Below, in pieces: positions 1 to 7,080 of a stretch of DNA of 64,000 nucleotides. Numbering within the stretch: the stretch's first letter is position 1; each line of letters starts with the position of its first letter. The translations under genes and the position numbers were made by a program. The notes beneath the pieces were generated by a model that saw only the letters and a list, made by a program, of their open reading frames with translations, did no database searches and was not told where the DNA came from. The DNA comes from Candidatus Omnitrophica bacterium UBA6210 (GTDB lineage: Bacteria > Omnitrophota > Gorgyraeia > Velamenicoccales > Velamenicoccaceae): contig DISM01000005.1 in NCBI GenBank assembly GCA_002421805.1, positions 118,631 through 182,630 of the forward strand, in the 5' to 3' direction.

Positions 1-166
1 GAAGGAGCCGAGCGAATGCGAGGCGAGTGAGAAAGATTCCTATCACGTAAAATGCCTTCGACATGCCGTGATTGGTCCGTGGTGAACAAAGCGAGTTTTA
101 CGGACCACCTTGCGCTCCAAATCTTCCCTGCGTTTTTTCCGCCATCCTGCGTGTGAATCAGCCCCA
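1..166. other. Gene-free left edge with one hairpin
   Basis: I see no coding sequence in this stretch on either strand. It holds an 8-bp inverted repeat (TGGTCCGT at 73-80, ACGGACCA at 100-107). The first 40 bases are rich in GCGA/GAGCC strings like those in the tandem hairpins at 10.7-11.0 kb, so this may be the tail of another copy. That resemblance is by eye only. Confidence 0.4.
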
Positions 167-195
167 TTGACTCACTTAAGTGTTTGTGTTAACAT
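167..195 (+). promoter_or_regulatory. Sigma70-type promoter
   Basis: TTGACT (167-172), 17-nt spacer, TAACAT (190-195). Transcription should start near 202. It would drive the short leader or ncRNA that ends at the terminator at 275-302 and, on read-through, the kinase gene. Confidence 0.7.
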
Positions 196-201
196 AGGGT
201 T

Positions 202-302
202 ACGTATCCTGATGAACCTAAAAGTCACAAAGGTCATGGCGGCCAGATATGTCTAGAGCATAAAAATATTATTTAACTGCGGAGGGGTTCCGCAGTTTTT
301 TT
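202..302 (+). ncRNA. Short leader RNA or small ncRNA ending at an intrinsic terminator
   Basis: The segment lies between a good promoter and a perfect intrinsic terminator, so the expected transcript is about 100 nt. It contains a 14-codon ORF (ATG at 212, TAG ending at 256) without a clear ribosome binding site. It could be an attenuating leader of the kinase gene, whose ATG is 65 nt past the terminator, or a free small RNA. I recognise no known riboswitch class in it. Confidence 0.5.
275..302 (+). terminator. Intrinsic terminator upstream of the kinase gene
   Basis: Perfect 9-bp stem AACTGCGGA / TCCGCAGTT (275-283, 289-297) with a GGGGT loop and an uninterrupted T run (296-302). It lies after its promoter but before the kinase ORF, the layout of an attenuator or of the end of an independent small transcript. 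Confidence 0.8.
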
Positions 303-366
303 GTTTCGGCTTGGCCGGGTCGAAATATACCGCTCATATCTTCTATTGAACGCGGATCAGATCGCT

Positions 367-3300
367 ATGCAGATCTTTTTTTCGCAAAACCTGGACTACC
401 TGAGTTTTTTTTATGGCGCAGCGTTTTTTCTCCTGGCGGCCGCAGGTTTTATCTTTTACGTCCGCGAGAGGTCGCGCCGCGCCCTGACACTGAACTGGAT
501 GTTCTTTGTTCTTTTTGCCGTTGCGAGCGCCCTCAGTAAATGGATTGACCTGCCGGCCATGTCCTACTACGAGGGCCTATCATTATTCGGCGCCTTGCGC
601 CTTATCCTGGTTGTTGTCTCTTTCGTATTCCTTCTGGAATTTTCCAGAAGCTCTTACGTTTTTTTGACCAGACGACGGTTCCCTCTTTGGTTGTATGTCC
701 TGCCTTATGCCGCTTTTACGGTCGGATTGTTTCTGATCCATGACAGCGGGCTCCTGAACCGGTTTGTCGCGCTGACATTGAGGTTGCCGGCGACGTGCGC
801 CGCAGGGGCTATATTCCTGCTATATGCTTCGAGACAGGAGAGGGCCAGTTCCCGCTGGATATACCGCTTCATCGGCATCGCGTTTTTCCTGTACTCTTGG
901 CCGTTGAGGACAGTTGATATCGATGCTGTTTCCGTCTTCTCGACGGCCCGTCCGTCACAGCTGGTCTTCAGCTATTTTTTCTGGGTGCCGACGGCTTTCC
1001 ATCGCGCGCTGGGAGCGATGCTCGTCGCTTTCCTTTTGATCCATCAGGCTACCCGCTACGTCCTTGATGTACCTATCAGGGATGTCAGGGGGAGGCGTCG
1101 TCAGGTCCTGATGTATACCTTCCTCTTTTTTTATGTTTTGTTCTTCATGGGCGGATACATTTTGATGGGATCTGTTGACACATTTGAGAAGAAGCATTTA
1201 AAACAGCTCGTTCTGACCGACGCAAGGAATCTGGCTGATATTATCGGAATGTCGGATATCCGCCAGTTTATTTCGGAAGAAGACGTATCTGTCTACAAGA
1301 AGTACCTCAAGATGCACAACCGGATGTCGGACCTCCCTGAGATGTCGTTCTACACAAGAGCGCTCTATTTGGTCCTTCCGGGCAAAGACCGTTTTACCTT
1401 TGCTGTTGGCAGTTCGCCCCAGGTTTTTCCTCATGAGATCGTTCCGGCTTTCGGCGCTCAGGTCCCCCACAAAGCGATTGCAGACGCTTTTTATTCGAAG
1501 AAGCCGACGCTCGTAGGCCCTTACATGGGGAACGACGGTCGTGCCGCCTATACGGTTTTCTTTCCAGTTCTCGACAGGGACGATCAGGCTTTGACGGTTT
1601 TGGGTATCGATATCGACGCCGACAGGGTTCAGTGGGAGGTGTATCGCGTCAGGCTTTTTGTCATAGGCATCTGCTTTACCTTTCTCGTTCTCCTGGTTGT
1701 TGGTTATGCGTTCTTGATCATCTTTGCGCTCAAGGGGCTTGAGTTGCAGATCCAGAAAAACAACCTGGATAAGGCCCTGGTAAATCTGCGCGAGACACAG
1801 CGGGAGCTGGCCAGATCAGAAGAGACGTTCCGGGGGATCCTTAATAATTCACCCAACGCCATCTTTGGATTTGACAGGGACCTGCGCTTGATCTTCTGGA
1901 ACCAGGGCGCCGAAAAATTCTACGGCTACCGCAAAACCGATGTTATCGACGAAAAGAACCCGCTCTTGAGCAAAAAGGTGACGGATGTCCTGGGTATCGT
2001 TCCTATGGAAAACGAGATCGCCGGGGTGTTTGAGGGGCGCACATTGATCCGTGAACTGGCCCAGAAGAACATGAACGGCGAAAACCTCGATGTTTCTCTG
2101 ACGATATTCCCCGTGAAAGATCCGCAGGGACACATTCTTTTTGTTTTGGGTTTGGCTCAGGATATCACGACACACAAGCGCTATGAGGAGAGGCTGGCGG
2201 ATGCCCATGCAAAGTTGAAGTCTTTTTTGGATGGCGCCAGCCATGTCTCGATGAGCGCTACGACCCTCTCAGGGGCTTTTCAGATGTGGAACGACGGTTC
2301 TGAAGAGCTCTTTGGATATAAAAACTCCGAGATACTAGGAAAAACGCCGCTCATTCTTCATGACCCTGAAGATTTAAAGGCCATGGAAGAAGAATTCTTC
2401 AAGAAGACGGGGAAATCGTTGCATGGCTTTGAGGCGATCACGGAGATGGTGAGACAGGGCGGGGTTTTTCAGCGCGAGTGCGTCATGGTCAAGAAAGACG
2501 GGAGGCGTTTTCCGGTTGATTTGACCATAGCGGCTATACGCAACGACAAGGGTGAAATCGTAGGTTTTCTGGGGATAGGTATCGACAGGAGCAGGACCCG
2601 GAGAGTTGAAAAAGAACTTCTTGAAACGCAGGAGAAATACAGGGATCTGGTGGAGAACCTTAATGTCGGTGTCTATATCAATACCCCGGGTCCCGAAGGC
2701 AGGTTCTTTGAAGCGAATCCGGCCCTTCTCAAGATCTTCGAGACGGATTCCGTGGAAAATGTTTCAGTGAAGAGTTTGTATGACGATCCTGAAGAAAGGA
2801 AGCGGTTTAGCGATAAGCTGCTGAAGGACGGCTTTGTAAAGAACTATGAATTTCGGGGCAAGACCCTTAAAGGGCGCCTTTTCTGGGCTTCGGTCACGGC
2901 AGTCGTCAAGCACGACGACAAGTATGGAGAGGTTTTCTACGGCATCATTCAGGATGTTACGGAACAAAAGCACCTGGAAGTGTCTTTGTCTGAAGAGCGC
3001 GGCCGCCTTAAGACGATCGCTGATTCCATCGGAGCAGGATTGTCGCTTATCAATAAGGATTATGATATCGTCTGGGTCAACCAGGTCCTGGAAAAATGGT
3101 TCGGCAAACTGGATACGATCCGCGGCCGCAAATGTTATGAGGCATATAAATTCCATAATATGATATGCGAAAAATGCCCATCTCGCCGGGCCATGATGAC
3201 AGGGCAGGTCCAGACCGGAGAGACGAGGTCGGTTTTCCCCGACGGCCGTGTCATGGATTTTCTTTTGATCTGTACGCCCGTCAAGAACGAACACGGCGAG

Positions 3301-4854
3301 GTGGAACAGGTCTTGGAGTTGACGCTGGATATGACGGAGCGCAAGAGTATGATAGAGATGCTGGAGTTCGAGCGCGCCCTGTCGCGCAATGTCATCGATT
3401 CCATCAGCGATTCGCTCATCGTGCTTGATTGCAACTCAAGGATCGTCCTGGACGTCAACCGTTATTTTATGGAACAGACGGGTTTGCGCAAAGAGGACGT
3501 TGTTGGCAAGCGCTGCTCGGATGTTTATCAGCACGGCTGTTCCGCCTGTGAGTCTTGTGCGCTTGAAGAGGTCACGAAACACGGACGGACAATTGAGTCT
3601 ACGCATATCCATAAGCTCCGCGATGGACGCGAGGCCTTTGTGGATGTGACTCTTTCGCCGCTGAAGGACGAAAAAGGGCGCATCATCGGCGTCATCCATA
3701 TTGCGCACGATGTGACCGACCGCAAACGCCTGGAAGATGAACTGAAGCGTTATTCGCACGACCTGGAGAACCTGATCGAGGAGAGGACGAGGGCCCTGCA
3801 GGTTTCCGAGCTCATGTTCAGGAATCTTTTTGAATCGGCGCAGGACGCCATATTGATCATCGACGCCGTGAGCGGCAATATCATCAGCGCCAATCCGTAT
3901 CTTCTGCATATCCTGGAATGCTCCATGGACCAGCTGGTGGGCCTGCATTACAATGCTGTTCCCTTTTTCCGCGAATCTCTGGTTTATGACAAGGCCTTCT
4001 TGGCCTTGAAGGAGCAGATGTCTGTTCTCTATGATGATGTGAGGTTAAAGACATGTGCGGGCAAGGAGATCGAAGTTGAATTCAGGGCATCCACCTATTT
4101 CGTCGAGAAGCGCAAGATCATCCAATGCAATATTCGCGATATCACGGAACGCAAAAAGATCGAGAAGATCAAGACCGAGTTCGTTTCGATGGTCTCCCAT
4201 GAGCTCAGGACGCCTTTGTCGGCTATCAAGGAGGGTGTTGAGATCGTCGCGGACGGTACGCAGGGAAAGATCAACAAGAGCCAGAAGGAGTGTTTGTTGA
4301 TCGCTTTGTCCAACATCAAGCGCCTGAACCGCCTGATCGGCGATATTCTTGATATTTCCAAGATCCAGTCCAATCTCCTTAAGGTTCATATGAGTCCGTG
4401 CAATATCTGCGAGGTCATCGATCAGGTTTACAGCCTTGTCAGGATCGAGATCGAAAAACATGGGCTCGTTTTCGTCACCGATTGTCCGAAAGACCTGCCG
4501 TTTGCCATGGCCGACAAGGACAGGCTTATCCAGGTCCTGATGAACCTGCTGAATAATGCCATTAAATTTACGCGGGAGCGTAGCAGGATTGTTTTGACGG
4601 TACGCCAGGTCCATGAAGCCGTGGAATTCAGCATCAGGGATGAAGGCATGGGGATCCCTCAGGAGGAGGTGGCGCGCCTGTTTGGAAAGTTCGTCCAGCT
4701 CGACAGCACGCTGGTGCGCCGGGTCGGAGGCACGGGCCTGGGGCTTTATATTTCCCGCAACCTCGTTGAGGCCATGGGGGGTCACATTTGGGTTGAATCC
4801 ACTTTGGGAGAAGGATCGATCTTTAAGTTCACTCTCCCGATAACGCGCGGGTAA
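367..4854 (+). CDS. Large membrane multi-PAS sensor histidine kinase
   Basis: A hybrid-free sensor kinase of about 1495 residues. The N-terminal ~250 residues carry many hydrophobic helices. A roughly 160-residue extracytoplasmic PDC/Cache-like sensor follows, then another helix and a coiled coil. Next come about six PAS domains, then HisKA with the phospho-acceptor His in SHELRTP (about residue 1278), then HATPase with N-box NLLNNA, DEGMGI and GGTGLGL. The fourth and fifth PAS domains each carry a cluster of cysteines (CEKCP; CSACESC). Reading could begin at TTG 301, but that lies inside the terminator tail, so ATG 367 is preferred although its ribosome site is weak. Three receiver genes follow with short gaps and are the likely phosphotransfer partners. 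Ligand unknown. Confidence 0.85.
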   Translation: MQIFFSQNLDYLSFFYGAAFFLLAAAGFIFYVRERSRRALTLNWMFFVLFAVASALSKWIDLPAMSYYEGLSLFGALRLILVVVSFVFLLEFSRSSYVFLTRRRFPLWLYVLPYAAFTVGLFLIHDSGLLNRFVALTLRLPATCAAGAIFLLYASRQERASSRWIYRFIGIAFFLYSWPLRTVDIDAVSVFSTARPSQLVFSYFFWVPTAFHRALGAMLVAFLLIHQATRYVLDVPIRDVRGRRRQVLMYTFLFFYVLFFMGGYILMGSVDTFEKKHLKQLVLTDARNLADIIGMSDIRQFISEEDVSVYKKYLKMHNRMSDLPEMSFYTRALYLVLPGKDRFTFAVGSSPQVFPHEIVPAFGAQVPHKAIADAFYSKKPTLVGPYMGNDGRAAYTVFFPVLDRDDQALTVLGIDIDADRVQWEVYRVRLFVIGICFTFLVLLVVGYAFLIIFALKGLELQIQKNNLDKALVNLRETQRELARSEETFRGILNNSPNAIFGFDRDLRLIFWNQGAEKFYGYRKTDVIDEKNPLLSKKVTDVLGIVPMENEIAGVFEGRTLIRELAQKNMNGENLDVSLTIFPVKDPQGHILFVLGLAQDITTHKRYEERLADAHAKLKSFLDGASHVSMSATTLSGAFQMWNDGSEELFGYKNSEILGKTPLILHDPEDLKAMEEEFFKKTGKSLHGFEAITEMVRQGGVFQRECVMVKKDGRRFPVDLTIAAIRNDKGEIVGFLGIGIDRSRTRRVEKELLETQEKYRDLVENLNVGVYINTPGPEGRFFEANPALLKIFETDSVENVSVKSLYDDPEERKRFSDKLLKDGFVKNYEFRGKTLKGRLFWASVTAVVKHDDKYGEVFYGIIQDVTEQKHLEVSLSEERGRLKTIADSIGAGLSLINKDYDIVWVNQVLEKWFGKLDTIRGRKCYEAYKFHNMICEKCPSRRAMMTGQVQTGETRSVFPDGRVMDFLLICTPVKNEHGEVEQVLELTLDMTERKSMIEMLEFERALSRNVIDSISDSLIVLDCNSRIVLDVNRYFMEQTGLRKEDVVGKRCSDVYQHGCSACESCALEEVTKHGRTIESTHIHKLRDGREAFVDVTLSPLKDEKGRIIGVIHIAHDVTDRKRLEDELKRYSHDLENLIEERTRALQVSELMFRNLFESAQDAILIIDAVSGNIISANPYLLHILECSMDQLVGLHYNAVPFFRESLVYDKAFLALKEQMSVLYDDVRLKTCAGKEIEVEFRASTYFVEKRKIIQCNIRDITERKKIEKIKTEFVSMVSHELRTPLSAIKEGVEIVADGTQGKINKSQKECLLIALSNIKRLNRLIGDILDISKIQSNLLKVHMSPCNICEVIDQVYSLVRIEIEKHGLVFVTDCPKDLPFAMADKDRLIQVLMNLLNNAIKFTRERSRIVLTVRQVHEAVEFSIRDEGMGIPQEEVARLFGKFVQLDSTLVRRVGGTGLGLYISRNLVEAMGGHIWVESTLGEGSIFKFTLPITRG

Positions 4855-4857
4855 ATC

Positions 4858-5247
4858 ATGGCAGAAGATAAAAAGACGATTTTGATCATTGACGATGAAG
4901 TAGGGTTGAGGAATTTGTTGAAATTCAGGCTCGTTTCTTTCGGATTCGATGTTATCGTCGCTGAGGACGGTTATACGGGTATCGAGATGGCAAAATCGAT
5001 GAAGCCGGACCTGATCATCCTTGACATCATGATGCCGTATTTCAACGGGATCGAGGTCTGCAAAAAGCTTAAGTCGGATTATGCGACAAAGGGGATCCCC
5101 GTTGTTTTTCTGAGCGTTCTGGCCCAGAAAGAAGATATCGAGATGGGCAAGCAGGCGGGCGGAGAATTTTTCCTGACAAAGCCTTATGATCCGGAGAAGC
5201 TGAACTTTGTGCTGCGCATGGCGTTGAATAAGAAAAATGAAGAATGA
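4858..5247 (+). CDS. Stand-alone response regulator receiver
   Basis: A 129-residue single CheY-like domain without an output domain. The acidic pair D12-D13, phospho-acceptor D56 (LIILDIMMP) and the KPY lysine are present, so it should be phosphorylatable. The switch Thr/Ser is a serine (FLS). It starts 3 nt after the kinase stop, so it is almost certainly co-transcribed with it and is the first candidate substrate. Output must go through protein contacts or a further phosphorelay; nothing in the sequence shows which. Confidence 0.9.
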   Translation: MAEDKKTILIIDDEVGLRNLLKFRLVSFGFDVIVAEDGYTGIEMAKSMKPDLIILDIMMPYFNGIEVCKKLKSDYATKGIPVVFLSVLAQKEDIEMGKQAGGEFFLTKPYDPEKLNFVLRMALNKKNEE

Positions 5248-5275
5248 GTTTCACCCCTCGCTTAAACGCTTGTAG

Positions 5276-5430
5276 ATTTTTGCCATGACTCGACCGGGCG
5301 AAGCCCGGCCGGTCGGCAAAGATTTCCTGCGCAGACTGCCGTAAAAAGCGGCACACTGGCCTATCCGATGGGGCCAGTGACAGGGTTAGTTTTACAGGGC
5401 AAGGGCCCTTGATAGTCAAAACCAGGGAGG
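5276..5430 (+). promoter_or_regulatory. Structured leader A upstream of second receiver (shared RNA motif)
   Basis: The 188-nt gap between two receiver genes is highly structured. A long hairpin (ATTTTTGCC 5276-5284 with GGCAAAGAT 5315-5323, inner GGGC-gaa-GCCC) comes first. Then come two adjacent hairpins: TGCCG/CGGCA (5337-5353) and CACTGGCC/GGCCAGTG with a loop carrying TATCCGATG (5354-5379). A short AGGGC/GCCCT stem lies just before the Shine-Dalgarno AGGGAGG. The two adjacent hairpins closely match the groEL leader (29078-29118) and resemble the cold-shock leader (38816-38859). Distance from core to start codon is 57 nt, against 60 nt for groEL. Function unknown; a cis-acting RNA is inferred. 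Confidence 0.6.
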
Positions 5431-5435
5431 CTCAT

Positions 5436-5825
5436 ATGGACAGACAAAAATTGCTGATCGTTGACGATGAGCCGGACGTGTTGAAGTTGTTGGGTGAACG
5501 CCTCACTAAGGCGGGCTATGACGTCATTAAAGCGTCTTCTGGGAAAGAGGCGATCGCTATGGCTCAGAATAAAATGCCTGATCTTATTATTCTGGATATC
5601 GCCATGCCGGGAATGGACGGCTCGGAGGTCGCCAGCATCCTGAGGACCGACGCCAAGACCAAGGACATCCCGATCCTGTTTCTGACGTGCCTTTTTACAA
5701 AACAGGAGGAGAAGGCCTGCGGTCATCTGTTGGGGCAGAATTTCTTTATCGCCAAACCATATGATGTCAATGAACTGCTGGATGAGATCGGCAAACGTGT
5801 TATCAGACCGGAGAATCACTCTTAA
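5436..5825 (+). CDS. Stand-alone response regulator receiver
   Basis: A 129-residue receiver-only protein with the DDE acidic cluster, LIILDIAMPGMDG phospho-acceptor loop and AKPYD lysine. ATG 5436 follows a strong Shine-Dalgarno (AGGGAGG at 5424-5430), so an upstream in-frame start at 5409 is rejected. It closely resembles the next gene (shared stretches such as DAKTKDIPILFLTCL), which points to tandem duplication. Unlike the first receiver it sits behind a structured leader and may be translated independently of the kinase. Confidence 0.88.
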   Translation: MDRQKLLIVDDEPDVLKLLGERLTKAGYDVIKASSGKEAIAMAQNKMPDLIILDIAMPGMDGSEVASILRTDAKTKDIPILFLTCLFTKQEEKACGHLLGQNFFIAKPYDVNELLDEIGKRVIRPENHS

Positions 5826-5836
5826 GAGGAGCGGTT

Positions 5837-6214
5837 ATGACAAACTACAAGATCCTGGCAGTAGACGATGAGCCTTCGACCCTGACATTGCTGGAAAAGC
5901 GTCTGCAGGCGGCCGGTTACGAGGTGCTTACGGCGACAAACGGCAAAGACGCGATCGACATCGCCAGGCGCGAGAAACCCGCGCTCATCGTTCTTGATAT
6001 TCTCATGCCCGGGATGGATGGTTCGGAAACGGCGTCCATCCTTCACGAAGACGCCAAGACCAAGGACATTCCCATCCTGTTTTTGACATGCCTTTATACG
6101 AAGAGAGAAGAGCAGGTAGAAGGCCATGAGATAGGCCATAATTTTTTCCTGGCAAAACCCTATGATCCGAAGGAACTTTTGGATGAGATCCACCGGCTGA
6201 TCGGGCCGCGATAG
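5837..6214 (+). CDS. Stand-alone response regulator receiver (paralogue)
   Basis: A 125-residue receiver-only protein with VDDEP, LIVLDILMPGMDG and AKPYD motifs, hence all phosphorylation residues. It begins 11 nt after the previous receiver with a Shine-Dalgarno AGAGGAG. High similarity to that neighbour indicates duplication. Both could accept phosphate from the upstream kinase and compete or form a relay. No output domain is present. Confidence 0.88.
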   Translation: MTNYKILAVDDEPSTLTLLEKRLQAAGYEVLTATNGKDAIDIARREKPALIVLDILMPGMDGSETASILHEDAKTKDIPILFLTCLYTKREEQVEGHEIGHNFFLAKPYDPKELLDEIHRLIGPR

Positions 6215-6218
6215 GCAG

Positions 6219-6977
6219 ATGACGATGCCCGCCGAAAATTTCCTGTCCCCGGTATTTGTAGATGCTTTTGATCTGGATGATGCCTGGTTCCAGACGCTGT
6301 CGGCGATCCTTGATAAGGGCCGAGTGTATACCATCACCCGCGGCAGTTACAAAGGCGCCAAACGCCTCGAGTTTGATTATGCGGTCGTGCGGGTGCGCAA
6401 GCCGTCGCATCAGATCATCCCTATCATCCCCGAAGGCTTGAATATTCCGCCCCCGACAGATATGGATTATATCCAGGGGTATCTTTCGTATCTGTTGACC
6501 GGTGCGAAAACGGAGACGGAAGATTATACCTACGGCGAGAGGCTGGTGGATCCCAAGGTCCGCATCCCGGAGTGCAAGGATGGACGGCAGATGCTCCGGG
6601 AACTGCCCCTGGGCGTCAACCAGATCGACGAAGTCATCAGGATGTATAAAGAAGAAGGCTTTGGGACAAATCAGGCTGTCATGGAGATAGGCATGCCGTC
6701 GGACATCAAACTTCAGGATCCGCCTTGCCTGAGATTGATCGATACGAAGGTGAGGGACCACAAGCTTCATTTCTTTCTCTATTTTCGCTCCTGGGACCTG
6801 TGGGGCGGTTTTCCTTCGAACCTCGGCGGACTGCAGCTTGTTAAACAGTATATGGCCGAGATGATCGGTGTCGACGACGGGGAGATCGTTGCCGCTTCCA
6901 AGGGGCTGCACCTCTATGATTATTCATGGGAGGTGGCGAAGATCCGCACGAAAAAAACCGACAAGGTTATCGCGTAG
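6219..6977 (+). CDS. Thymidylate synthase, methanogen-type
   Basis: About 252 residues with the ThyA-fold signature. The catalytic cysteine is in DPPC (C170). RSWDLWGGFPSNLGG (190-204) matches the substrate loop of ThyA, including the asparagine (N201) that selects dUMP over dCMP. GLHLYDY (229-235) matches the HxY nucleotide contact. Loop wording (RSWDLWGG, ASKGLHLYDY) is that of the archaeal/methanogen family rather than the E. coli type, and the protein is close to that family's length. It would methylate dUMP to dTMP; the folate or pterin used cannot be read from sequence. It follows the receiver genes with a 4-nt gap. An alternative start is ATG 6225. Confidence 0.75.
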   Translation: MTMPAENFLSPVFVDAFDLDDAWFQTLSAILDKGRVYTITRGSYKGAKRLEFDYAVVRVRKPSHQIIPIIPEGLNIPPPTDMDYIQGYLSYLLTGAKTETEDYTYGERLVDPKVRIPECKDGRQMLRELPLGVNQIDEVIRMYKEEGFGTNQAVMEIGMPSDIKLQDPPCLRLIDTKVRDHKLHFFLYFRSWDLWGGFPSNLGGLQLVKQYMAEMIGVDDGEIVAASKGLHLYDYSWEVAKIRTKKTDKVIA

Positions 6978-7080
6978 CCCTCTGTCAATCGCGCAACCGG
7001 TATTCATGACGGTCTGCGCAAGATCCGGGCTCTTTTGACAGCCCATGTGAAACGGACCGCTGGCATTCTGGGGAACCTCC

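Noticed and set aside
5280..5400. Cyclic-di-GMP (GEMM-I) riboswitch before a signalling gene
   Set aside because: GGCAAAG and CAGGGCAAG resemble parts of the core, but the tetraloop-receptor arrangement is absent.
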